The notes beneath the pieces were generated by a model. That model was given only the letters and a program-made list of their open reading frames with translations. It was not told the origin of the DNA and ran no database searches. Of a DNA stretch of 64,000 nucleotides, positions 1 through 12,679 are shown piece by piece. A program made the translations under genes and the position numbers. The number at the start of each line of letters is the position of its first letter. Within the stretch, counting starts at the first letter, position 1. Source of the stretch: Eutreptiella sp. 'Long Island Sound 2002' (lineage: Eukaryota > Euglenozoa > Euglenophyceae > Eutreptiales > Eutreptiaceae); contig OZ038385.1 in NCBI GenBank assembly GCA_964036045.1, forward strand, positions 61,537,919 through 61,601,918, read 5' to 3'.

Positions 1-1520
1 GCCACCGGCCGGCCAAGAACCAGCAAACGCACAGGAAAACCCCAAGCACAAGAGCCACCCAACCGCCATCCCAAACAACGCCCACGCCCAAGATTCCGCA
101 GACACCCACAGCTACAACCAAGCTGCCACACCACGACTTCCACACCAACACCGACACCGGCACTGACACCCACACGCACACACGCCCGCACCCAGTGCGG
201 CAAACCCCGACAGCAACTCCAGCCCGCGCAAATACGGACACGCCCCCACCACATCCCGCACCAGTCGACAGCGAGGCAAAGACAAACACAGTCATCCACC
301 CCTGAGACCCCGGGAGCCGCCACATCCGCGTCGCCGCCCAACACCCCGCTCAGACCCCACCGCCCGCAACCACGACCACAACTACACCACGGACGCAGAC
401 AAACACGCTCCGACCCTACGCTGCCGATCTTCACCCAGCGGCGTCCCCACACAGCAACACCGATACCCGACACCCCGCCCACGCCCATTGCACCTGCCAC
501 ACCCCGTCCACCCCACCCAGCCACCCCGCAACCCAGGACACCCTGCCCGCCTGCCGGAACACCCAGACACACCAAAGGTCAAGGCCACCCCCCCCCAAAA
601 AAAGGGAGAAGCAGAGGGAGGAAGGAGGGAGAGAACTGCGAGGGGAGCAGAGGGGGGACACCAGAGCCCGGAGGGACGAAAAACGCAGCGCCGGCAAGAC
701 CCACACACGTGCGCAGCCCCCCCCCCCCAGCCGTCCCAACCTCACATGTCCCACAACCTCCCAGGAAACACCAAGCCCAAGACCGCCCCCCACGCAGCGC
801 CAAGACGGACCGCCAGGACGCACCACTGAGGATAGCGCACGACGCGCCACCGAGAACACCACAATCGACGCACACACCCGCCGCACACCCCCTGCAGCCC
901 GCTGCAAATCCCACAGAGGCCCGGCGGACGGGCAGCACACACCAGAACCCCAGGCTCACCGACCGGCGGACCGCCATGCCCAGGCGACAGACAACCATAC
1001 CCCCGGGGTTGAGGCACGCCAACCCCACCACAGGATCCACGCACGGCAAACAGACCAGGAGCCACCACAAGACACACCAGGAAGACACAAGGGGGGGCCC
1101 ATCCAGCACGGCAAGCCGGCCCCCAGAGCTCTTCCAGGGCCCCAGTACCAACTGGCAACCAAAGACCTATCACGGGCCAACACAAAAACCCGGCCCAAGG
1201 CCCGACCCTCCTCCATGGAAAAGATGCACTCCAACTACACACTGCCACCTCCCACCCGCGAGCACCACTCCGGGGCGACATCACACCTGTTACACAAGGA
1301 CACACGGACCCGCGGACCCCACAGGCGCCGCAGCTTGCGCCTGGCGCACGGACAGCACTCCCCACGCTCCAGAGCCCGCTGACCGGCTGACCATCACCCC
1401 CAGACGCCACGCAACCACACCCCGTGCATTTCTATGTATGGCTGTGGCTGGGAGCCGGTGTCGACTTTCGGACCCGATGACGGTCACGTCAACGAGGATT
1501 TTACAGAGAAATGCAAATCT
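1..1520. other. C/A-rich strand-asymmetric tract, no gene
   Basis: Up to about 1430 the + strand is dominated by C and A with few G or T, apart from a short purine-rich stretch at 595-660 that follows a run of C and A. Long open frames occur on both strands, but they have no recognisable domain and come from the composition. The same C/A bias marks the sense strand of the non-LTR element at 25179-36214. The purine stretch loosely resembles the purine block in that element's 3' part, so this may be a diverged relative in + orientation; that is inference. From 1431 to 1520 the composition becomes balanced and I recognise nothing. Confidence 0.4.
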
Positions 1521-3234
1521 CAGGATTTGCATGACATTCTGCAGTCAGCCCAAAATCAGGCCCCCAAGCGTGCTGGGAGGTGCGCCCACTCCCTCCTATT
1601 TAAGAGCACCTGTGGAAACGGTCCACATATGGTCTTAAGACCCTGTTTCACTGTTCAGTGCGTAGACACTCACTTGCCTGGGAGTTGTCGTGAACTTCCA
1701 TGGGAACTCTGAGGCCAGAGGGGTTTCACCAATCTAGGGAGGGAGAGAGATGAGAGGTGTGTAACTTGCGCGCGTGTGAGTGACAACAGCCATACGTGTG
1801 TAGCCTAAGAGAGAGTGTGAACCACTTTGGCTAAGCAAGCTGATTCTTACCGGTGGTGAACACCTGGTTCCATTTTGGAACTGTCAATCATGCACCAACA
1901 GAGGGGCAGGGGTTGTGTTCCCCTGGGATGGGACCTCCCCAAAGAACGTCGTGGGCTGCTTGACAAGCAGAGTTTGCACGGACTGCCAGACCATGACCAG
2001 AGCTACCTCCCTGGCTGCAAACCTCCCCGCCTAGCCACCCACAGTCAAAGATGTTAATGCCCAATTCCACACCGCAAGACACACTGATCCTACAATTTCG
2101 AACACACACTCCCACACCCAGGGAACGCAAGTTGTAGCTAACTCTCAAGCATCCCTGAGCAACAGTGCAACGCTTTGGAGGCATCTCGCCTCCGGTCGAT
2201 TGACACTTGTGCAAGTGTGGACACGGAACCGAAGCTCAACTTGAACCGTGCTGTGTCAGTGGTGAGAACACAAAAGTGTCTTGTGAGTACGTGGATGTGC
2301 GGTGCAAGTGGAGCGTGTGTGTGAGTCCACCTGGGGGACTCTACCTCGGGGCTACTCAAAGACAGAAGCGAGGGTCACACAGGGTGGGACGAGGGAAAAA
2401 GGCCCCAGGTTCCAAGATGGCGTGGGAACAAGGGCCAGCGCGCGCTGACCAGTGCGAACGCCCTTGCCAGTCCACGTCCCTTTCGGTCCCCGGCCTCCCA
2501 CTAACTGATCCCAACACTCTGCAAAAGACTAGCCTTTCAACGGAGCACCCCTGTGCGAAACGCTTTCAACCCTCATTCGGCTCTCCAGTCCACACGCCTC
2601 CCACACTCGTGCAAGGCTGTTTATGCAAAATTCACACGGATGTGGGCATTGCATAAACACTCTGCTACCAACGATTCGCCCTGAAGGTGACTTGAACTGA
2701 GCGAATCTTCGATTGTCCCCCATTTCCAACCAACCAAATTTCCAACCAATAAAACCAGCAGAGATTTCCAAGCTCACAACCCACTCAGGTCCCTCAGAGC
2801 ACGGCAATGACACAAACAATTCCATTTGAAAGCCCAATGATGAAATGACCCAAGAATCCAATACGGTCCAAAAGTGATCCAACCAAAAGTTCACCAATGG
2901 TCCACAAAAACCCACAAATGAGCCACGGTCCAACACCGGTCAAACAGGGGTCCAAGACGGGTACAAATGTTCCAATAGTCCACACAGGACGAGCACTGGT
3001 GCAAAGAGAGTCCAAACGGGCACAAGCTGGGTCCAAATGGTTCCTGAATGGTCCACCCTTGAGAAGAGGAAAAGAATTCACAAGCGCGAGTAAGACTCAA
3101 CCTACTCTTCCGGTCGGACCACATGCAATGCAAGGACAAAGAGTTCATGGGCACGGGCATTCTCCTATGCACTTGAGTCATGCATGCAAAAGTGTAAACC
3201 AGAATTCACATTACTTCCACCCGTCCACATGGAT
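1521..3234 (+). repeat. 1.7 kb direct repeat, left copy (R1)
   Basis: This block starts caggatttgcatgac and repeats at 6570-8280 in the same orientation, with about nineteen of twenty bases identical by eye over the stretches compared. Positions from about 2665 also match 40343-40905. A TATA-like ctatttaag lies near 1595 on the + strand. On the minus strand the motif TGTTTATGCAATGCCC (near 2655) follows ttggtagcagag, the same order as at 7726. I find no coding capacity. The right part (about 2667-3234) is the end of the long LTR of gypsy #1. The left part is a repeat of unknown type. Confidence 0.7.
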
Positions 3235-3929
3235 GAGGCGCACCAGAAAGCACCCGGGAGGTCGGCCCGCCCGACCCGGCCAAGAAGGGCACGCACACGA
3301 ACATACGCGCGGGACTTGGGCGTGGCCTCCTCCGACCTGAAAGGGGCGGTGTCGGCGTCCACACAAAACAGCCTGGGTGCACCGGCCGAGTCCCCTGTCG
3401 AAAGATGGGCGGTACAGGAAACCGGACGCGTCAGTGACCGGGTCCACACACAAAAACCACCGCAGCGCACGCAGCCCAAGACCGACGCCGGAGGGACCCG
3501 CCAGGGACAACCCCATCGCGGGGCCCTAGACGGGTACGACGCGGAGCGAGCCGAGCGCCGCTGCCTCGGCAGCGGCCAGCGGCAGGCACAACGAGCCCGG
3601 TTCTCGGCCGGCCTCCATGTGCCCCGCGCAGCCGCCCAGTAAATCCGGGGGCGTAAGCCCTTGGGATGGAGAAAGGCACCAAGGCTTCGGGAGAGCCGAC
3701 CGGAGCACCGAGAGCGACCGGAACGGACGAGGCGCGGCGCACCAAAAGCGGGGCCACAAGGCACGCCATAGAGGCACGCCGCCGGCCACAACCAAGGCAC
3801 ACGGACAGGTGCCAAGCAACAGCGGCCACCGGGTGCCGCAAAACTGGGCAGCGCGCACAACCCGCACCGAACCACGGCACAGGAACAGGTGCCAGGCAAC
3901 ACCCAACCCACAAACAACAAACCCCAGCC

Positions 3930-6060
3930 AGGAAAGGTGGGGTACAAGCAGACGGAGCACACCGACACACACACCCCAACAGCCCAGCCAGGGGTGGCGG
4001 GGCGCAGCCAAAACCCAAGCCCAAGCACACACACCCACAGAGCACACCCAAGCCAGGAGTGGCGGGCACAAGCAGAAGGTGCACACCGACACACACGCCC
4101 CAACACCCCAGCCAGGAGTGGTGGGGGGCAGCCGAAACCCGAGCCCACGCAGACACACCCACACGGCACACCCCAGCCAGGAGTGGCGGGGTACAAGCGA
4201 AGCACGCACACAAACACACACACACAGCCGGACGCCCAGGCCAGGAGAGGCAGGGCACAGCCAACACCCGGCCCAAAGCACACACACCCATGCCGCAGAT
4301 GCCAGCCAGGATTGGCGGGGTACAAGCGGAGCGCGCACACAAACACACACACACCCCAACCCGCAAACCAGGAGTGGCGGGGCGCAGCCGCAACCCAAGC
4401 CGAAGCACTCACACCCACACCACACACCCCAGCCAGGAGTGGCGGGGTACACGCGGAGCGCGCCCACAAACACAAACACACCCAACGGCCCGGCCAGGAG
4501 TGGCGGCGCGCAGCCAAAACCCGAGCCCGAGCACACACGCCAACACCGCACAGCCAAGCCAGGAGTGGCGGGATACAAACGGGACGCGCCCACAAACACA
4601 CACACACCCTCACACCCCAGCCAGGAGTGGCGGGGCGCAGCCGAAACCCGAGCCCAGGCACACACACCCACACCGCACACCCCAGCAAGTAGTGGCGGGG
4701 TACACGCGGAGCGCGCACACAAACACACACACACCCCAACGACCCAGCCAGGAGTGGCGGGGCGCAGCCGCAACCCGAGCCCAGGCACCCACGCCCACAC
4801 CGCACACCGAAGCCAGGAGTGGCCGGGTACAAGTGGAGCGCGCCCACAAACACACGCACACCCCAACACCCCAGCCAGGAGTGGCGGGGCACAGCCAAAA
4901 CCCGAGCCCAAGCACACACACCCACGCCGCACACCCCAGCCAGGAGTGGAGGGGTACAAGCGGAGCACGTACACAAGCCCACACACAGCCCAAAATCCAA
5001 GCCAGGAGTGGCGGGGCGCAGCTGAAACCGAGCCGCAGCACACACACCCACACCGCACACCCCAGCCAAGAGTGGCGGGGTACAAGCGGAGCTTGCGCAC
5101 AGTGACACGCACACCCGAACACCCGAACCATAAGTTGCGGGGCGCAGCCGAGACCCGAGCTCAAGCACACACACCCACACCGCACAGCCCAGCCAGGAGT
5201 GGCGGGGTACAAGCGGAGCGCGCACACAAACACACACACCCCCCAACACCCCAGCCAGGAGTGGCGGGGCGCAGCCGCAACCCGAGCCCAGGCACGCACC
5301 TCCACACTGCACACCCCACCCAGGAGGGGCGCAGTACAAGCGGAGCGCGCACATAAACAGAAACACACCCCAACACCCCAGCCAGGAGTGGCGGGACGCA
5401 GCCGAAACCCGAGCCCACACACACACACCCACGCCGCACACCCCAGCCAGGAGTGGCAGCGTACAAGCGGAGCATGCACACAAGCACACACACAGCCCAA
5501 CACCCCAGCCAGGAGTGGCAGGGGGGCAGCCGAAACCCGAGCCGCAGCACACACACCCACACCGCACACCCCAGCCAGGAGTGGCAGGGTGCAAGCGGAG
5601 AGCGCACACAAGCAGACGCAAACCCCGACACCCCAGCCAGGAGTGGCGGGGCGCAACCGAGACTGGAGCCCAAGCACACACACCCACGCCGCACACCCCA
5701 GCCAGGAGTGGCGGCTAACAAGCGGAGCACGCACAGAGGCACACACACACCCCAACACCCCACCCAGGAGTGGCGGGGCGCAGCCCAAACTTGAGCCGAA
5801 GCACACACACCCTCGCCGCAGACCCCAGCCAGGAGTGTCGGGGTGCAAGCGGAGCACGGACACGAGCAGACACAAACCGCGACACCCCAGCCAGGAGTGG
5901 CAGGGCGCAGCTGAAACCCGAACCCAGGCGGACACACCCACGCCGCACACCCCAGCCAGGAGTGGCAGGATACAAGCGGAGCGCGCACACAAGCGCACAC
6001 ACACCCGGACACCCCAGCCAGGAGTGGCGGGGCGCAGCCGAAACCCGAACCCAACCACAA
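3930..6060 (+). repeat. 64-bp minisatellite, about 33 monomers
   Basis: Monomers start near cccagccaggagtggcgg and recur every 61-65 bp. Two types alternate: one continues gcgcagccgaaacccgag, the other tacaagcggagcgcgcac. The higher-order unit is therefore a dimer of about 127 bp. The array is C/A-rich on the + strand and lacks stop codons in several frames of both strands, giving open frames of up to 843 codons. These encode low-complexity repeats and are not genes. Divergence between monomers is moderate, mostly substitutions and small CA-run length changes. Confidence 0.9.
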
Positions 6061-6557
6061 CCCAGACCCAAACACAAGCGCCACGCAACAGTAGGAAACC
6101 CAGTGTCCATAGCCCGGGCAGTGAGGCAGCCCGTGCCATGCAGGTGACCCGGCCAAACGAGATCCGGAGCCCGGGGGTAAGGCTGCATCGTAAGGCCTGC
6201 GCTGCTTAGGGACTCGAGGCGGAGCATGCGACACCCCAGCACCTCGGAACCCCAGTACTAGAAAACATGCATGCATGCCTTTGGGACGGGATATGCCAGG
6301 AAGTCCGGTGAACCCCTAGGGTTCCGCCCAAAGGAGGGGACGTGCGCAAGCACCGGGGCCCACCGGCATGACAAGCAGTCACGCTGGCGGCGATCAGCCC
6401 TCCCGGTGCTGCCCGGGGCCGCTTTGTTGGGGGCCACCAGTCAGGTCAAGCGGGATGTAAGTCGCCTCCCCTCTTCAAGCGCGGAGCCTCTTCCTGTTCG
6501 TCACAGCGGCAACGCAAAGGGGAACCATGGGGCGCATCTCCACGACCGAGTGCACTT

Positions 6558-6569
6558 ACCTACCTACCT
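6558..6569 (+). repeat. ACCT tail of GC-rich insert
   Basis: Three units of ACCT end the GC-rich insert, and the R1 copy begins at the next base. The non-LTR element on the minus strand ends with the same three units at 25179-25190 and 14526-14537. A shared simple-repeat tail is a typical 3' signature of some non-LTR families. Confidence 0.7.
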
Positions 6570-8280
6570 CAGGATTTGCATGACATTCTGCAGTCAGCCC
6601 AAAATCAGGCCCCCAAGCGTGCTGGGAGGTGCGCCCACTCCCTCCTATTTAATAGCACCTGTGAAAACGGTGCACATATGGTCTTAAGACCCTGTTTCAC
6701 TGTTCAGTGCGTAGACACTCACTTGCCTGGGAGTTGTCGTGGATTTCCAAGGGAACTCCTAGGCCAGAGGGGTTTCACCAATCTAGGGAGGGGGAAAGAT
6801 GAGAGGTGTGTAACTTGCGAGCGTGTGAGTGGCAACAGCCAAACGTGTGTAGCCTAAGACAGAGTGTGAACCACTTTGGCTAAGCAAGCTGATTCTTACC
6901 GGTGGTGAACACCTGGTTCCAATTTAGAACTGTCAATCAGGCACCAACGGAGGGGCAGGGGTTGTGTTCCCCTGGGATGAAACCTCCCCAAAGAACGTCG
7001 TGGGCTGCCTCACAAGCAGAGTTTGCACGGGCTGCCAGACCATGCCCAGGGCTATCTCCTTGGCTGCAAACCTCCCCGCCTAGCCACCCACAGTCAAAGA
7101 TGTTAATACCCGATCCTACACCGCAAGACACACTGATCCTACGATTTCGAACACACACTCCCACACCCAGGGAAAGCAAGTTGTAGCTAATCCTCAAGCA
7201 TCCCTGAGCAACAGTGCAACGCTTTGGAGGCATCTCGCCTCCGGTCTGATGACACTTGTGCAAATGTGGACACGGAACCGAAGCCCAACGTGAACCGTGC
7301 TGTGTCAGTGGTCAGAACACAAAACTGTCTTGTGAGTATGTGTGTGCAGTGCTGTGCGTGGATGTGCGGTGCAAGTGGAGCGTGTGTGTGAGTCCACCTT
7401 AAGGACTTTCCCTTCGGGCTACTCAAAAAGAGAAGCGAGGGTCACACACGGGGGGACGAGGGAAAAAAGCGGCAGGTTCCAAGATGGCGTGGGAACAAGA
7501 CCAGCGCACGCTGACCAGCGCGAACGCCCTTGCCAATCCCAGTTGCTTTCCGTCCCCAGCATCCGGCTCACTGATGCTAACACTCTGCAAAAGACTAGCC
7601 CCTTGCCAGAGCACCCCTCTGCGAAACGCTTCCAACCCTCATTCCACTCTCCACTCCACACGCCTCCCACACTCGTGCAAGTCTGTTTATGCAAAATCCA
7701 CACGGGTGTGGGCATTGCATAAACACCTCTGCTACCAACGATTCGCCCTCAAGGTGACTTGAACCGAGCGAATCTTCAATTTTTCCCAATTTTTCAACCA
7801 ACCCAATTTCCAACCAATAAAACCAGCAGAGATTTCCAAGCTCACAACCCACTCAAGTCCCTCAGAGCACGGCAATGACACAAACAATTCCAATTGAAAG
7901 CCCAATGACGAAATGACCCAAGAATCCAATACGTTCCAACAATGATCCAACCAAAAGTTCACCAATGGTCCACAAAAACCCACAAATGAGCCACGGTCCA
8001 ACACCGGTCAAACACGGGTCCAAGGCGGGTACAAATGGTCCAATAGTCAACGAGGGTCGAGCACAGGTGCAAGGAGAGTCGAAACGGGCACAAGGTAGGT
8101 CCAAATGGTTCCTGAAAGGTCCACCCTTCAGAAGAGAAAAAGAATTCACAAGCGCGAGTAAGACCACATGCAATGCAAGGACCAAGAGTTCATGGGCACG
8201 GGCATTATCCTATGGACTTGAGTCATGCATGCAAAAGCGTAAACCAAAATTCACATTACTTATACCCGTCGACATTGATG
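6570..8280 (+). repeat. 1.7 kb direct repeat, right copy (R1)
   Basis: This is the second copy of the block at 1521-3234, beginning caggatttgcatgac directly after the ACCT tail. It keeps the TATA-like ctatttaa and the TGTTTATGCAATGCCC motif (minus strand, near 7725). From 7739 on it continues without a break into the long terminal repeat of gypsy #1, whereas the left copy stops near 3234. No coding sequence is recognised. Confidence 0.7.
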
Positions 8281-10725
8281 GTCTCAACGGGGGTGGAGGA
8301 GAGGAAAGAAATGATCGACACCACCGTTGGGCCATCACAAAAGAGCAAATGAGTCACACCTAAGTGGCTGGATATCTTGACTACACCAACATGAGGGCAT
8401 GTCCTAATTGGATAACTCCCAAGCCACGGGCACTTGAAAAGAAATGTAAGAGCCCAAGAGTCTCAAAGAGATCAAAGACAACGGTCACATGGCATTAAAT
8501 GCTCAATTTACCTCTTGAGGAGTATGATGCATTGGGAGAGTGAGGGAAAGCACCAAATCCACCTTTGGGAGAGGAGACACTATATGTTCACCTTGACCAT
8601 CGAATTGTGGGCGCCACCAAATTTGAGTCACACCATGAATGAACCTTGCATGAATGACAAATGCAATGTCAACTCTTAGAATGAATGCATGAGACCTGAA
8701 CACCAAATATGGTGTGGCACCCCAATGGAATCCAATTGCAACGCAACAACCAATGTATCCCACAACCAGCGGTGCACCCACCTCAGCCCCTTCCACTTCA
8801 AATCCTCTTCCACTAGGACTCCTCCTGCTTCCACGGACTCGTGATCCCCCATACACATAGGCGTGGCACTGCCAAAGCAGATGCGCCCATTAACGTGTAC
8901 CATGCTCCTCTCAAGTGCAGTGATGCACCAAAGGGCGCCAGCCAGTGTGCGCGGGGGCACCACACCAGGGTTTAGCCAGATCGCAATTCCGGGCCTTCTA
9001 TCTTCCACTGGAGTCGCCCTAGCTTCCGATTCGTATCCATATCCGCACCAGGATAGATGTAACACTATTAGCACCAACTGGAAGGGTATTCGATTGGCTG
9101 GCCTGCATTACGGCGCGACCAAAGACGGCGCGCGCACACACACAGCAGCAGCCAATCGACAAATCGGAAATCCAAATAATGTTAGAACAAATGCTGGCCG
9201 ACCGCAGAATTGAAAATAATGAATGCAACATCAAAAATGCAAAGACAGAATTGAAATCTGCAATCGGAATTCATTCTGGGATCCAAATCTGGGATTGGAA
9301 TCAAATGCTGAGATTGCACAATAATTTACACTTGAAATGGCACACAAGAAGCAACATGTGTGTGCAAAGGAGAAATGGGCAGCAAACATGGATTCTGACA
9401 TGGCTATGCCCTAAGTTTTACAAACTCAAAGGGGGGGACTTTCGAGTCAAAATCTCACCCCAAAGTTTCATTCAACTTTTTGAGCTGCAACGGTCGTACA
9501 CTCTCTAACACAACGTGCATGTGTGCCACATATGAGTGTTTAAGTGTTTGCACGTGAGACATTGGTATGCACGTCCGAAACCGCGTAAAACCCAGAAGAG
9601 GATGCGTATAGCGGTGCCTGCGCTCTCTGCATCGCCTCCGCTGTAGATGCTTGAAAGAAAGCAAGTAAGGTTTTTCCTACCCGCCAAACCTTGCATGGAT
9701 CCCTTACCTAACGTTTAAATTGTTTACCCTCTATCCTATTTAAATTTGCGTTAGATTCGGAGTTGTTACATGTGCACAGCGCCGCGTACAAACCCGTTTC
9801 CCTCCTGAATCCTGCCTGAATCCTGTCCAAACCAAAACTTGCGAAGCACGAAGAGCGTGCAAATGACGGGAAAAGCAAAGCAAAGAGACGCTATGTATGT
9901 GCTCTGTGTGTTTGCGGTTCGTTGCGGATGGTGAATCTCGCCTATTGGGCGCACAGTGACGACCTGATGCGCGCAAAATCTGCCTAAAGCCTACGGCTGC
10001 ACTACGCACCCTCCATGCGCAAACGCTTTTGCTGGTCCACGTGCCTGCTTTATTGAAATCCCGTTTTTCGCTGCTTGCTATTTTCCAACTCCTTTGTTTT
10101 ACAAAACTGCGCTTTTTGCAGCTTCAGAAGCCCTTTATACAAAGCGTTCAGAACGTTTTGAAATTTGAAGGCTTCGCCGCCAGTCCTGCACGGCGGACAC
10201 GCACAATCCCAGGTGTCGAAAGAACTCTCAGCACTTCACTTTGTTCTTTTCAGGAGTCAAAATTCATTTTCAGGTTTTCCTCTACGGCAAGATAGAATTT
10301 GAGCTACAGTTCTTGTCAAAGTTTATTTCAAGCGCTATTCAACGCCAATTTCACTTTGCCTTTTCAGAAATCAGTTTCTATATTAGGGATCTAAGGCTTC
10401 CGTAAGGATTCCTATTTTTTGTCCATGGCTTACATATCACAGTGAGCACAGTCCTTCTGGAATTTCTAGTATTTGCAATTTTAGCTGAAGACTAAACGAC
10501 CTTTTTTTGTAGGGTGCCTACCTACAATAAGTGACTGTGTATTCTTTAACCTCTGAGTCTCCCAGGTGCCCACAACCCAGCAAAGACACACACCTGGACC
10601 TTTTTGGTGTGAAAAAGTGAAAAAAGTGCCTTTTTTCGCTTCAGAGTGGCAAGTACAACAACTTCTTGAGAGCTGGGCGGGTGAGTGGGTGCAAAATCCA
10701 CACGGGTGTGGGCATTGCACAAACA
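7739..10725 (-). mobile_element. Probable 3' LTR of gypsy #1
   Basis: This 3 kb block is repeated at 40343-43870, on the other side of the gypsy #1 coding region and in the same orientation, as LTRs should be. On the minus strand it starts TGTTTGTGCAATGCCC right after the polypurine run agggagggggg. It ends next to ttggtagcagagg. No convincing CA terminus is visible at the 3' edge, so the exact border is uncertain. There is no coding capacity. A stretch of minus strand near 9700 is AT-rich. Confidence 0.55.
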
Positions 10726-10738
10726 CCCCCCTCCCTAG
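10726..10738 (-). promoter_or_regulatory. Polypurine tract of gypsy #1
   Basis: Minus-strand ctagggagggggg directly precedes TGTTTGTGC, the proposed LTR start. This is the expected position of the plus-strand primer in an LTR retrotransposon. Confidence 0.5.
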
Positions 10739-11700
10739 CCCTGAACACCCTGCATAACTTAAATGCTGGTGTTTAGGCGATAAAATACCTAAGCAAAGCC
10801 CCCACCCGTGCCATTGACACCCCCCTCCCTAGCTGCAAATTCCCGGCGACAAGCCGAGCCGCAGCAAAACAATGCGACCCAATGGCGCGAAGGGGAATCA
10901 ACAAGCGGAATGAGAGCCATACAATGCTGGAATGCACCTTGAGGTCATCAAAGACAATAAATGGAGGAGTTGGGGTGAAAAAAGGTTTTTTCGAAAGAAA
11001 GAATTTTCCGAAGAAAAAAAATTTTCTGCGAATTTTTCCTTCCCCAAATATTATGAAATTTGGGACCCAAGTGGGAGGCGGAAGCAGGAGGATGCCATAT
11101 TTGCATCCGAAACGAGTTTTGGAAGTGGGTAGGTACTCACGAAATTCTCCAACTCAACGATATGTCAAAAATATGGCAAAAACACGGTTTTTGACCCTAG
11201 CTAACCCTACCCTAAAAACGTTTTTTAGGAGGGTCTCCCGGGGGCCGCTGGTGCAAATGTAATGCGAACGGACCCCACAGTTGCGTCGGCAATGCCGAAA
11301 AATGGTGGAAGATCCCTTCAGATTGTCCCCAGGTGCCACCAACTCGGAGGAATGAAAAATCAAATTTTTACTGAAAATTGTAACATTTCTGACTAAAGAT
11401 AGCAAAGATCTCCGAATAGGGCAACCCTGGAGGGAAACAGACCTCACCGATGCGATCACCGTGCAAAAAATTGGTCGTGGACGCTGAGGAAACGCAAAAC
11501 GGGGCCGGTGGGGAGGAGTCCTAAAAATAGAAATTTTGTTACTAAAAATAGCACAAAAACTCAAAAAATAGAACCTGGTGTTCTAAAAAAAGAAACACCC
11601 ATCTTTGAAAGAATGTGCGCCCCCCCAAGCACAATTGGCGGCTGCCATCGCGTCCGGCAACCTCAAATTAGGAACGGGAGCTCAAACAACATAAGAATTC
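10739..11700. other. 3' noncoding stretch of gypsy #1
   Basis: No domain is found in any frame. The stretch contains A/T homopolymer runs (10975-11040 and 11520-11600) and a single telomere-like ctaaccctaccctaaa near 11200. It ends where the tandem duplication begins. Its place between the chromodomain part and the polypurine tract makes it gypsy #1 3' untranslated sequence under my model. Confidence 0.45.
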
Positions 11701-12110
11701 AGCGCATCAAGCTCAAATCTATCCCAAGTGCCCAAAGTGGTGGGCACACCATGGAATAGGCACTGAAACACCCACAACAATACAAAAGAATGGCATGGTG
11801 GCATCCGGAAACCCAAAATTAGGGGGGAGATGCAAAGGAAAGCTGAGGAGGACATCACAATGCAGATGGGAGGAGTAGGTCAAACAAGTGGAAAAGACAT
11901 GTGGGTAAGAGAGACAACCACCATCAATCAATGGCAACGGATAAGGGCAAAGGGATCATATGGCAAAAGGGTTGAAGCATCAATGCAAAATTGCCTGAAT
12001 AAAGTGTGAAGAGATGGCATTCCACTCCAACGGGGAAAATTTGATGAGAAAACTTGCTGGAGGGCCAACCTGCCAATAGTTGGTAAAGAAAAAGAAAATC
12101 AACAATAATT

Positions 12111-12679
12111 CAGCGCAAATCTGGCAAAGACACATCAATCCATTTCGGACGGTTGTACCGAGCCCATGTGTCGTTGATATTATGCAAGAACGAGCCTCCA
12201 TAATGCCACTCAGGTTCGGGGAACCCCCGAAATTTGACTCCCTACTTTTGCTTTCCCCTAACGACACGATCCCCCAAAACACGCTCAACCACGTAATTGT
12301 CGGTCTCAATCAACCCCTCTCTATCCGTATAATAGTGCAAAGGCACTTTCTTGTTGTCCTTGTAAGGGACATAGGGCTTCAATCGCCGAGAAGTGAAGAT
12401 CTCTTCCCTTCCTCGGATATTTACACGGTAGGTGCCCATTGAGATGCGTCTCAACACGTCACAAGGGCCTTGCCAAACCCATTCGAGCTTGCCATGTACA
12501 TGAGGTTCTACAATACGATTACGCACCCATACACGGTCACCCGGTTTGAGCGATTGCTCCGGATGTTTGGCCAAGAAATTTAGCAAACTCCTTGGCATGG
12601 AGGTCTTCAAGGTGCTTTCCGACTTCAGCACGTTCGTCCAACATGCGACCAAAAGATTGTCCTGCATCCTCAGCCCCAT
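12111..12679 (-). pseudogene. Integrase C-terminus and chromodomain, copy A
   Basis: The translation shows the integrase C-terminal fold (PGDRVWVRN, GPCDVLRRI, YRVNI, RRLKPYVPY) followed by a chromodomain beginning YVVERVLGDRVVRGKQK. A stop codon at 12239-12241 replaces the Trp that copy B keeps (WGVKFRGFPEPEWHY). Chromodomains at this position direct integration to particular chromatin in chromoviruses. The sequence beyond the stop still aligns with copy B down to about 12111. Confidence 0.85.

Larger units (their letters stand above)
3235..6569 (+). mobile_element. Probable 5'-truncated non-LTR element 3' end
   Basis: The 3.3 kb GC-rich insert lies exactly between the two R1 repeats. It holds a 64-bp minisatellite, then about 500 bp of single-copy GC-rich sequence, and ends on the + strand with acctacctacct. 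The non-LTR element at 25179-36214 ends, in its own sense, with the same ACCT repeat after a C-rich region that also carries a 65-bp minisatellite. By that parallel I infer a + strand non-LTR 3' end. No reverse transcriptase or other coding domain is visible, so the assignment rests on the tail, composition and layout only. Confidence 0.45.

Noticed and set aside
3165-5696. 843-codon minus-strand ORF and 579-codon plus-strand ORF
   Set aside because: Both run through the 64-bp minisatellite and translate it in rotating frames. Absence of stops is explained by composition; no start context or domain supports a gene.
11196-11215. Telomere-like ctaaccctaccctaaa
   Set aside because: A single imperfect run without tandem repetition; chance is sufficient.
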